Source: Chrysochromulina parva
Taxonomy: Eukaryota; Haptophyta; Prymnesiales; Chrysochromulinaceae
Length of the DNA stretch: 30,675 nt
Reading direction: 5' to 3'
Assembly (NCBI GenBank): GCA_002887195.1
Contig: PJAB01000288.1
Location: 1 to 30,675, forward strand
Positions 25,201 to 30,675 of the stretch are shown in pieces. The stretch's first letter is position 1; every line of letters begins with the position of its first letter. A program made the translations under genes and the position numbers. Below the pieces are notes generated by a model. The model searched no databases. It was given only the letters and a program-made list of their open reading frames with translations, and was not told the origin of the DNA.

Positions 25201-28200
25201 GCGTACTGCGGCCCGTTCACCACCGGGTTCCGCAAGGAGTGCATGGCGCAGTGGGTCACGCAGTGCAACGAGCGCGGCATCCCCGCCTCGCCCGTCTTCT
25301 CTCTGCCCGAGGTGATGGGAGATCCGGTTGAGACGGCCGAGTGGCAGATCTTCGGGCTGCCCGTCGACGAGTACTCGACGGAGAACGGTATCCTGGCGAC
25401 CCGCGGCAAGCGCTGGCCGCTCGCCATCGACCCGCAGGCGCAGGCCAACAAGTGGATGCGCAATATGGAGGCGGCGAACGGGGTCAAGGTGTGCAAGGGC
25501 AACGACCCGACCATTTTGCGCACGCTCGAGAATGCCATCCGAATGGGCTCTCCGGTGATCCTCGAGGACGTGGGCGAGGAGCTCGATCCGGCGCTCGAGC
25601 CCGTGCTCCAGAAGCAGATCTACAAGCAGGGAGGGCGCTCGCTGATCCGGCTGGGCGATTCGGACATTGACTACAATGAGAACTTCAAGTTCTACCTGAC
25701 GACCAAGCTGCCCAACCCTCACTACCTGCCCGAGGTGTGCATCAAGGTGACCATCATCAACTTCACCGTGACGCAGGAGGGCCTCGAGGACCAGCTGCTC
25801 GGCCTCGTGGTGCGCGAGGAGCGGCCCGACCTCGAGCGCGCCAAGAACCAGCTCATCAAGACGCTCGCGGCCGACAAGCGTCAGCTCAAGGACCTGCAGG
25901 ATAAGATCCTTCGGCTGCTCTCCGAGTCCGAGGGCAACATCCTCGACGACGAGGTGCTCATCAACGCGCTCTCAGACTCGAAGATCACGTCCAGCGTCAT
26001 CCAGGGGCGCGTAGCAGAGGCCGAGACCACCAACAAGGAGATCGACGCCACGCGCCTCACGTACACGCCCGCGGCGACGCGCGGCTCGATCATCTACTTC
26101 ACCATTGCCGATCTCGGCATGATTGGCGACATGTACCAGTTCTCGCTCGAGTATTTCGCCGCGCTCTTCCTCGTGTGCATCCAAAAATCAGAGAAGGCGA
26201 GCGAGCTCGAGCAGCGGCTCGCCAATGTGATGAAGTACGCCTCGTTCGCCATCTACACGAACGTGTCGCGCGCCCTCTTCTCCGAGCACAAGATCCTCTT
26301 CTCGTTCATGCTCGGCTCGGCCATCCAGCGCAACGCGGGCCTGATCTCCCCCTCAGAGTGGCAGCTGCTGCTCGTGGGCGCGGGCATCGTCGACGAGTCC
26401 AAGCTGCCCGCGTGCCCCGACGGCATCGAGATGAGCCAATGGGTGCTCGCGTGCGTCATCTCGGAGCGCGTCGAGCCGCTCAGCGCCTTTGCGTCGTGCA
26501 TCGCCAACGACGTGTCCGCGTGGAAGCCCCTGATGGAGGCGGATGCGCCGTGGCAGGTCTTCCCGTTGCCCGAGCCGCTCGGCACGTCCATCACGCCCTT
26601 CCAGCGGCTGCTCGTCATCAAGGTCTTCCGTCCGGAGAAGATCGTCGAGTGCATCGCCGAGTACATTGCCGACTACCTGGGGCGCGAATACATTGACCAG
26701 CCGCCCCTCGACCTGCACGTCGTCTTCCCCGACACGCTGCCCTCGATCCCGCTCGTCTTTGTCCTCTCGGCGGGCGCGGACCCGATGGCGGCCATTTTGC
26801 GCTTTGCGACCGAGAAGGGGCGGCTCGAGAAGACGCACGCCATCTCGCTCGGCCAGGGGCAGGGGCCGATCGCGGCCGCGCTCATCGAAAAGTCGACCAA
26901 GAATGGCGACTGGGTGATCCTCCAGAACTGCCATCTCGCCAAATCGTGGATGCCCAAGTTGGAAAAGATCGTCGAGGCCTTCCCCGCGCAGAGCGGCATG
27001 AACGAGACCTTCCGGCTGTGGCTCACGTCGATGCCCGCCAAGTACTTCCCGGTGCCCGTGCTCCAGTGCTCCGCGAAGATGACCTTCGAGCCACCCAAGG
27101 GCATGCGCGCCAACCTCAAGGGCACGTGGCTCGGCCTGATGACGCAGGATATCTTCGACTGCTGCCACGAGAAGCGCGCCGAGTGGAAGAAGCTGCTCTT
27201 CGGCCTCACCTTCTTCCACGCGGTCATTCAGGAGCGCCGCAAGTTCGGCCCGCTCGGCTGGAACATCCGGTACGACTTCAACAACACCGACCTCGAGGTC
27301 TCCATCCAGACGCTCCAGATGTTCCTGGACGAGCAGCCCGTCATCCCCTGGGACGCGCTGCTCTACATTTGCGGCCAGATCCACTACGGCGGCCGCGTGA
27401 CCGACATGTGCGACAAGGGCACCCTCGTGTGCATCCTGCAGGCCTTTTTCACACCGGACGCTCTCAAGGACGGTTACGAGTTCGCCAACGACTCGGCCAT
27501 CTACCACGCGCCCGTTGATACCGACCTGCAGGGGTACCGCGACTATGTGGACACGCTGCCGTTCACCGACTCGGTGGGCATCTTTGGCTTGCATGCGAAC
27601 GCGAAGATCACGTTTGAGAAGCAGGAGAGCGACGGGCTGCTGAGCACGGTGACGGACATCCAGCCCGCGCTCGGAGGCGGCAGCGGGGGGGCGTCGGCCG
27701 AGGAGGTCGTCGACGCACTCGCCAAGCAGCTCGAGCACGCGCTGCCCAAGGTCCTTGACCGCGCCGACGCGGGCGAGGGCGTCTTTGCGCTCAACGAGAA
27801 GGGCGAGCTCAACTCGCTCCAGATCGTACTGCTTGCCGAGATGAGCCGATTCAACCGGCTGCTCAAGCGCTGCTCCACCTCGCTCCGCGACCTGCAGAAC
27901 TCGATCAAGGGTCTCGTGGTCATGTCCTCCGAGCTCGACGCCATGTTTGGCGCGATGCTCAAGAACCAGGTGCCCAAGATGTGGACCAAGGTGGCGTACC
28001 CGTCGCTCAAGCCGCTCTCGGGCTGGTTCAAGGACCTCGGCGAGCGAGTCACCTTTTTCACCTCCTGGCTCAAGGAAGGGCAGCCCAACTGCTTCAACCT
28101 GCCCGCCTTCTTCTTCCAGCAGGGCTTCATGACCGGCGTGCTGCAGCTGCACGCGCGCCGGTACCAGCTACCCATCGACACCCTCTCGTACACGTACAAG

Positions 28201-28557
28201 ATCATGAAGTACGAGAAGGCGACCGAGGTGCCCGAGCCGCCCAAGGACGGCGTGTACATTGAAGGCTTCTTCATCGTGGGCGCGCGATTCGACCGAGCGA
28301 CCAGCATGATCGCCGACTCGTATCACAAGGAGATGTTCGACACGATGCCCGTCTTCCACTTCATCCCCGCACAGAACTTTGAGCGCAACAAAAAGGACTT
28401 TGCGTGCCCGCTCTACAAGACCGCAGAGCGCAAGGGTGTGCTCACCACCACGGGCGCCTCGAGCAACTACATCCTTGACCTCGACATCCCGACCAGCAAG
28501 ACGCCCGACTACTGGATGCGCATGGGTGTCGCCGCGCTGTGCGCGTTGGCCGATTGA
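16291..28557 (+). CDS. Axonemal dynein heavy chain, single-headed inner-arm type
   Basis: About 4088 residues in a single exon, starting at ATG 16291. The frame is open above it, but without ATG back to a TAG at 16105. A Pro/Ala-rich low-complexity head (about 100-150) precedes the tail. The linker region (DHC_N2, about 950-1250) leads to six AAA modules. P-loops: AAA1 GPAGTGKT (K1415) with Walker B CLDEFNRI (D1461, E1462); AAA2 GPTGGGKS (K1696); AAA3 GQSGVGKS (K2056) with FIDDVNMP; AAA4 GVGGSGKQ (K2409) with FADTQ. The stalk follows: coiled coil about 2657-2757, microtubule-binding domain about 2764-2867, returning coil to about 2947. AAA5, AAA6 and the C-terminal domain end in WMRMGVAALC. 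Size and the N-terminal run (WKAYSSWRGVIKKDKM) fit the DNAH3/6/7/12 inner-arm class rather than two-headed outer-arm or cytoplasmic dyneins. It converts ATP hydrolysis into microtubule sliding in cilia or flagella. All key ATPase motifs look intact. Confidence 0.95.
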   Translation: MPEPDNAAMLFNRLNKYGPGSKPGALVAPQRRQGVASPGGLAPLPPPPALQSPALRQSQKRGPDAALSSGSLHDATMLSASNSKGTLLAGTELLSASAPMPFSKMSRSLPKPPPPPPPLAAAAPAAAASNGTVAAAANGAGASAGATVKRDPFWFIQMLRTSLAEHEFAYMNIANAHGAIWDPYDLKIVPFHEVDQTDHYTISEAGVTHCNRKGKQEVTEFTPLEQWEVEATRFKEVMAIPFFKQYQSWKAYSSWRGVIKKDKMIAAGTVLSNHLFILNSTFQPSLLQVRKLCVELSQMKLHKIKKGSTYTLDAFVNAQEEHKILTCEKLGHFFEAVREAVQQACDTALDRFEREESAQASAAAGAGDQTTPRPGKGEAVVKRSFLQQAQLRSVCKKITNYIRVVDYIVLSTLHQLLMSSLSDLLYMFESVKPGYHEPPVLTEEQKAELEKMLAKGKKPPVKDKPLFQVDIYFQAPDAIEYSPSAHEFSHRIDATIMDFVNMLMTVGTLISHGSFKRYTQPVINGRQDTAEISEGFDIKGLIDDNDEYNNVCDAIRTSFDTHFAQVQVYTTMLEPHTTIYLQNESTDMATYAEATLEEWQQLMDKFIEQELMMRNIPLAAEVGIFAANNSRVKDLFMPSPRRCLDDIFRTLPRLAKDHTQKLLAELSNANETLSKTPDNVEDFVAFSKFLITTNARQPEFSERGKLVQDMYELMGKYKVPVPDSDTAAIRMMDSGLLQVSNIVAECEAGQEEKTNNFVGSIDTSIEKLRNQASELRTECEDKRVYDGHTPMDEALAMLDGWWASFTELKESSARFESYQEVLKVPVTKYDDVETLEVNLKLKRNMWQGLNDFGEQVEAWKKAPFETLNTELMQVTVAKYGKVVAQCDKGLPTNTVLPKLADAVTVFKALTPVVVALRNTALQPRHWENIEMAIHTPIDRTEGVFSLGYLLDLKVNEFKDEIEGISVAATQEAVLEEMLAKVENAWKTLEFGLNMYKEQKDVFILGGVDDVMAVLEETQVAVQTILGSRFVGPMQKKVDEWEKKLRLFSETLDEWLAVQRSWMYLESIFKAADIQRQLPNEYKDFDKVNKMWLELMRKTNADPSALKQATAPKLKENLEKANATLDRVQKNLEEYLETKRNAFPRFFFLSNDELLEILAEARNPQAVQPHLIKCFDNIKKLDFGSEPNSIDIFAMYSGEGEKVGLGKNLKARGNVESWLGAVEDAMFRSIRELIKVAVGEFEEEERIPWIKGHAAQIVITVAAIFWAKEVELRLSQGDKSTRPASLKEYNGIQVQELNECALQVGGELPKLHRKVFCALITGDVHNRDIVTDMVKEKVDSPHSFTWQMQLRFYWDVEIDDCVVRQVNAKILYGCEYQGCLSRLVITPLTDRCWLTITGGLHVKLGSAPAGPAGTGKTESTKDLAKGIAVQCVVFNCSDQLDYKMMGKLFSGVAQTGCWTCLDEFNRIDIEVLSVVAQQLLAVRQALLAEVSRFLFEGHTIGLKPTCGVFITMNPGYAGRTELPDNLKALFRPVSMMVPDYALIGEIMLYAEGFLDSRVLAQKMVKMYKLCSEQLSQQDHYDYGMRQVKSVLVMAGEQKRANPELHENISLIRAMLEANIPRFLADDLPLFAGIIGDLYPNLEIPAVDYGALKLACEDALVRAGLQVVPRFVVKTIELYQTMNVRFGVMTVGPTGGGKSCCLRALQSAQGKLKEQKHQDTAMAQECRTYIFNPKCITMGELYGEFNPLTQEWTDGLGSTFIRGAVTLTGQSDDYQWVVFDGPVDAIWIENMNTVLDDNMTLCLANGERIKLNKKMHMVFEVEDLSVASPATVSRVGIVYLTPENLGWRPYVTSWTERELFPAKNLKNEYGEPMNARLSAALSEHVFGLFSSTIDVCLKWHRDAKRELVPTVDSQLIESLCAMFIALIPLAKFDLADAKHDDNKKVCSSIYFFSLIWSIGASIDELHWQSFDDMLRELLGSLSVQFPGGGDVHDYYVDLPAKDFKPWKDITPDFTYDPKASFFSMLVPTVDTVRYSFVFTKSLLVDRPVLFTGQSGVGKSVVIAAAMTAMVDGGSWTRIDISYSAQTKARQTQEAIESKLDKLKKTLLGPPPGKRLVMFIDDVNMPALEEYGASPPVELIRQFLDFKGFYDRQKLFFKDIVRVTSCCACGPPGGGKMPLTPRYVRHHTVVAVTQPSSDAMKRIFSKIVEGALAINGNADIMALAKPIVESSVEIYFSVLNELKPIPAKAHYTFNLRDVSKIVQGVLMMRPNQIPNKETLAMLWAHEALRVFSDRLIDDDDRKYFGGMVVDSLKVQFKISKSYEDIFCSEQKLVFGDYTKMGVPRDDRKYEMVADTNKLSTLFVDYLDQYNSENKEMKLVFFWDAIDHVSRLARVLRQPRGNAMLVGVGGSGKQSLTRFAAYMSEMKCFQIELTKGYGIVEFREDLKKCFFTAGCDKNEEGVVGSPIVFLFADTQVVEESFVEDINNILNSGEVPNLFANDEWEKITNGVRPLAKDREIPETKDNLKKLFVDRTRENLHIVLAMSPVGSAFRVRCRMFPSLINCCTIDWYDRWPVEALQSVAKQFLEPLEFGDDPEVRMTILTGLIDMSSIIHTTVIDMSQKFFAQLKRRFYVTPKSFLELIALYLGKLDVKRGIMDVGIKRLEVGIKKLTETNAMVDGMQKTLTALQPELERKTKETEVMIIQVNKDRVEADKTKAQVAKDEAAVKEVADKVQVIADDAKRDLEAAMPAMNNAIKALDSLSKNDIVEIKNFKSPPPLVQKVLEAVCILLGSAPDWDTAKKVMSDTGFLQRLKDYDKDNIPPATIKKILKYYNDEEFEPDKVQKVSSAAKSLCMWVRAMKVYDEVAKVVEPKKLVLAESMASLQAEQVKLKKVQDALAEVIAKVENLQATCDRCVAESKLLQDTADTTAKRLIRAGKLTSGLAEESVRWAETVETLRTGYNNLTGDVFIAAAFIAYCGPFTTGFRKECMAQWVTQCNERGIPASPVFSLPEVMGDPVETAEWQIFGLPVDEYSTENGILATRGKRWPLAIDPQAQANKWMRNMEAANGVKVCKGNDPTILRTLENAIRMGSPVILEDVGEELDPALEPVLQKQIYKQGGRSLIRLGDSDIDYNENFKFYLTTKLPNPHYLPEVCIKVTIINFTVTQEGLEDQLLGLVVREERPDLERAKNQLIKTLAADKRQLKDLQDKILRLLSESEGNILDDEVLINALSDSKITSSVIQGRVAEAETTNKEIDATRLTYTPAATRGSIIYFTIADLGMIGDMYQFSLEYFAALFLVCIQKSEKASELEQRLANVMKYASFAIYTNVSRALFSEHKILFSFMLGSAIQRNAGLISPSEWQLLLVGAGIVDESKLPACPDGIEMSQWVLACVISERVEPLSAFASCIANDVSAWKPLMEADAPWQVFPLPEPLGTSITPFQRLLVIKVFRPEKIVECIAEYIADYLGREYIDQPPLDLHVVFPDTLPSIPLVFVLSAGADPMAAILRFATEKGRLEKTHAISLGQGQGPIAAALIEKSTKNGDWVILQNCHLAKSWMPKLEKIVEAFPAQSGMNETFRLWLTSMPAKYFPVPVLQCSAKMTFEPPKGMRANLKGTWLGLMTQDIFDCCHEKRAEWKKLLFGLTFFHAVIQERRKFGPLGWNIRYDFNNTDLEVSIQTLQMFLDEQPVIPWDALLYICGQIHYGGRVTDMCDKGTLVCILQAFFTPDALKDGYEFANDSAIYHAPVDTDLQGYRDYVDTLPFTDSVGIFGLHANAKITFEKQESDGLLSTVTDIQPALGGGSGGASAEEVVDALAKQLEHALPKVLDRADAGEGVFALNEKGELNSLQIVLLAEMSRFNRLLKRCSTSLRDLQNSIKGLVVMSSELDAMFGAMLKNQVPKMWTKVAYPSLKPLSGWFKDLGERVTFFTSWLKEGQPNCFNLPAFFFQQGFMTGVLQLHARRYQLPIDTLSYTYKIMKYEKATEVPEPPKDGVYIEGFFIVGARFDRATSMIADSYHKEMFDTMPVFHFIPAQNFERNKKDFACPLYKTAERKGVLTTTGASSNYILDLDIPTSKTPDYWMRMGVAALCALAD

Positions 28558-28998
28558 GACTAGAGAGAGCAGCAGCAGGAGCGGTCCCGGTATGTGGCGC
28601 TGGTCCAGGTGTGCTCGATAAACTGTGTGCCATGCAATACATGTTACATGAAGGTCCTGTTGGCTGTTGCCAGAATGATGCTAACATTGGATTTAATATT
28701 CGATATTCGAAACAAGTGTTGAGAAAGGGTCAGTTGAATCGACACACAAGGTACCGACCAGCCACTACCACCAACCACGGTTTCCACGCGATGTGACACT
28801 GCCACCATGAGCATGACTGCCACGCATCCAATGGTCGCGTCGCTCGGTGGACTAACACACCGGCGAGGATTTCAAGGATCCGGCCCCCATCCCCCGTCCC
28901 AGGCACACTACATCTATCGGCCCCCATGCCGGTAGTTCGTGAGCTGTTTGTTTCACAGCCAATGTATAATTTCACAGCCGACTTTAGTTCCGAGCAAC
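28558..28998. other. Intergenic region after the dynein gene
   Basis: About 440 bases with the dynein 3' end and the promoter of the kinase fusion gene. A small AT-rich patch at 28680-28725 includes a tandem tattcgatattcga. I see no gene and no clear regulatory motif. Confidence 0.6.
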
Positions 28999-30675
28999 AT
29001 GGACAGTTCAGCGCCCCCCTCCTTCCTTTGCCCGATTGGCTGCGAGATCATGCGCGACCCCGTCACCTCTGCCGATGGCCACAGCTACGAGCGCACCACC
29101 ATCGAGCACTGGCTCGCGACGCACAACACGAGCCCAAAGACCGGGGCACAGCTTCCCAACAAGGCGCTCACCCCGAACCACGCGCTGCGGAACGCGGTCG
29201 AGGAGTGGCTCTCGGCGAACTTCAAGCTCGTTCCGCGTTCCGCCGTGACCTTTGAGCCGATCGCGCTCGCGCATGGCAGCTTCAAGTCGGTCCACCGCGG
29301 CACACTCCAGGGGCGCTCTGAGCCGATCGCCGTGTCGCGCATGAAAGTCGGCGGCTCATGCGAGGAGGAGGCGAAGAAGCTCGTGAAGCTCGGTCGGCAT
29401 CCGGACCTCGTGCGTTACCTCGGTCTCTGCACCGAAGGCCCCGACCAACTGCTCCTCACCGAGCTCGCGCCGCACGGCTCGCTCGACCAGTTCCTCGAGG
29501 CTCGCGAGGACGAGGTGACGATGGCGCACAAGCTCAAGATGCTCGAGCAGATCTGCGCGGGCATGGTCGCGATCAGCGGCGCGGGGATGATTCATCGCGA
29601 CCTAGCGACTCGCAACATCCTAGTCTTCGTCTTCGACGCGAGCGACCCCGCCGCCACGCGCGTCAAGATCACCGACTTTGGCCTTTCTGTGGACCGCCTC
29701 TACCAGACGCACGCCTACGGCGCGCAGAACGAGGACGTGCCCTTTCGCTGGATGCCGCCCGAGGCGCTCAAGAAGCGCAGATTCACCGAGAAGAGCGACG
29801 TGTGGGCCTTTGGCGTGACCGCGTGGGAGCTTCTCACGGACGGCGAGGTGCCCTTTGCCTTCATCGCCTCCAATGAGGCCATCGCTGAGCGAGTGTGCGG
29901 CGGCGAGCGGCTGACGCGCCCAGGCGAGTGCCCCGACGCGCTGTGGGCACTGATGCTGCGCATGTGGGCCGAGCGCCCCGCCGATCGGCCGACCTTTGTT
30001 GAGGTCGCGGACGCGCTCGTCGTCCTCCGCATAGAGGTGTACCATGCCGTCGTCCCGGAGTGCGTCACAACGCTCGAGGCAGGGTACTTTCGTGGGCGGT
30101 GGGACCTGCAGTCGGTGGCACTGCCGGCGAGCCTCACGCGCATCGGCGATCGCGCGTTTGAAGGCTTTCACTCGCTCGCGCTGAGGGAGCTGCCCGCGTC
30201 CCTCACGCGCATCGGCGATAGCGCCTTATCCGGGTGCTCCTCCCTCGTCGACTGCCTCGGTCCGCGGCCGCTGCTGATCGCGGGCGCAGTGCTCACGGCG
30301 GCCTCTCTACTTGGGACGGCTGCGGCGATGCAGGCGGAACCGCCCTCGCCCTACTTGCTCTTGCTCGGGCTCGCCGCCTTCGTTCTCTTCTACGGCCTCT
30401 CGCTCGCGCCCGTCTTCTTCGTGCTGCTCTGGGAGCTGCCCGCGTCCCTAACGCGCATTGGCAATCGCGCCTTCGAAGGGTGCTCCTCGCTGGTGCTGAG
30501 GAAGCTGCCCGCGTCCCTCATGAGCATCGGCGATCACGCCTTCGTCGGGTGTTCCATGGTTGTCCCGGAGGGCGTCACGACGCTCGAGGCAGGGTACTTT
30601 CGTGGGCAGCGGGACCTACAGTCGGTGGCGCTGCCGGCGAGCCTAACGCGCATCGGCGATCGCGCGTTTGAAGGC
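28999..30675 (+). CDS. U-box / tyrosine-kinase-like / BspA-type LRR fusion protein (3' end beyond window)
   Basis: An open frame of 559 codons from ATG 28999 to the window edge, without stop. Residues ~7-75 are a U-box (FLCPIGCEIMRDPVTSADGH, SYERTTIEHWL), the E2-binding domain of ubiquitin ligases. Residues ~80-345 are a protein kinase domain with HRDLATRN (199-206), DFG (226-228), FRWMPPEA (249-256) and SDVWAFGV, which is the tyrosine-kinase-like pattern. The ATP lysine position reads IAVS (S113) and the glycine loop is AHGSFKSV, so phosphate-transfer activity is doubtful. From ~375 on, 23-residue LRR_5 repeats (LPASLTRIGDRAFEGCSSL) start at 375, 398, 480, 503 and 545. Between the second and third, two hydrophobic helices (about 425-444 and 452-478) interrupt the array. 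BspA-type repeats are abundant in several protists, often in surface or binding proteins. Likely role: regulated ubiquitin ligation or signalling at a membrane (inference). Confidence 0.87.
   Translation, partial: MDSSAPPSFLCPIGCEIMRDPVTSADGHSYERTTIEHWLATHNTSPKTGAQLPNKALTPNHALRNAVEEWLSANFKLVPRSAVTFEPIALAHGSFKSVHRGTLQGRSEPIAVSRMKVGGSCEEEAKKLVKLGRHPDLVRYLGLCTEGPDQLLLTELAPHGSLDQFLEAREDEVTMAHKLKMLEQICAGMVAISGAGMIHRDLATRNILVFVFDASDPAATRVKITDFGLSVDRLYQTHAYGAQNEDVPFRWMPPEALKKRRFTEKSDVWAFGVTAWELLTDGEVPFAFIASNEAIAERVCGGERLTRPGECPDALWALMLRMWAERPADRPTFVEVADALVVLRIEVYHAVVPECVTTLEAGYFRGRWDLQSVALPASLTRIGDRAFEGFHSLALRELPASLTRIGDSALSGCSSLVDCLGPRPLLIAGAVLTAASLLGTAAAMQAEPPSPYLLLLGLAAFVLFYGLSLAPVFFVLLWELPASLTRIGNRAFEGCSSLVLRKLPASLMSIGDHAFVGCSMVVPEGVTTLEAGYFRGQRDLQSVALPASLTRIGDRAFEG
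30049..30675 (+). repeat. 510-base period repeat within the LRR region
   Basis: The stretch beginning gtcgtcccggag at 30049 recurs at 30559 (offset exactly 510 bases, 170 codons). The two copies stay about 93% identical through the window end (8 differences in 117 bases, mostly silent). The unit includes LRR_5 repeats plus the two-helix hydrophobic segment. If the duplication continues, a second hydrophobic pair would follow outside the window. Confidence 0.8.

Noticed and set aside
22444..25722. Long minus-strand open frame (about 1090 codons) inside the dynein gene
   Set aside because: Same explanation: it mirrors the AAA3 to stalk coding region. No domain or signal is seen.

Overview
This is a GC-rich window from a eukaryotic nuclear genome, most likely a flagellated alga with a red-type secondary plastid. 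A haptophyte is my best guess and a stramenopile alga such as a pelagophyte is the main alternative. The evidence is an axonemal-type dynein heavy chain, two proteins whose N-termini look like a signal peptide followed by an ASAFAP-like 'ASFAP' plastid cleavage motif, a BspA-type (LRR_5) leucine-rich repeat protein fused to a kinase, very long uninterrupted coding frames, and a GT-AG intron. I can support nine protein genes. Only one shows an intron (68 bases).

Layout. 1-77 is an (AG)n microsatellite. 109-1203 (-) is a bZIP transcription factor, with a perfect CRE (TGACGTCA) about 280 bases upstream of its ATG. 2110-3242 (-) is a two-exon, glutamine/proline/histidine-rich protein of unknown function. 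3243-4129 is non-coding and holds an AT-rich island. 4130-5161 (-) is a DUF21/CNNM-type membrane protein without CBS domains. It faces, across a 206-base divergent promoter, 5368-8403 (+), a plastid-targeted FAS1-domain protein with very long Pro/Gly/Met repeat tracts. 9377-10642 (+) is a second predicted plastid protein, repetitive and Gln/Tyr/Pro/Gly-rich, that shares two undescribed modules with the FAS1 protein. 11495-12937 (+) is a three-histidine-box fatty acid desaturase-like membrane protein in a clearly less GC-rich stretch. 13577-15823 (+) is a long-chain acyl-CoA synthetase with an N-terminal membrane anchor. 16291-28557 (+) is a complete single-exon dynein heavy chain of about 4088 residues. 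28999 to the window end (+) is a U-box / tyrosine-kinase-like / LRR_5 fusion, cut by the window edge, with two membrane helices inside the repeat region.

How they work together. Nuclear eukaryotic genes need not be functionally grouped. Two local associations may still matter. The desaturase-like gene and the acyl-CoA synthetase are adjacent and both belong to lipid metabolism. The two plastid-targeted repeat proteins are tandem neighbours with the same order of modules: targeting peptide, SSMY[SN]F...W motif, disordered repeats, and three 11-residue R-L-x-x-L-[E/D] helices. They look like a diverged tandem pair and are the best candidate here for an undescribed system, perhaps a plastid scaffold or condensate (inference). 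All assignments come from reading motifs by eye. No database search was run.
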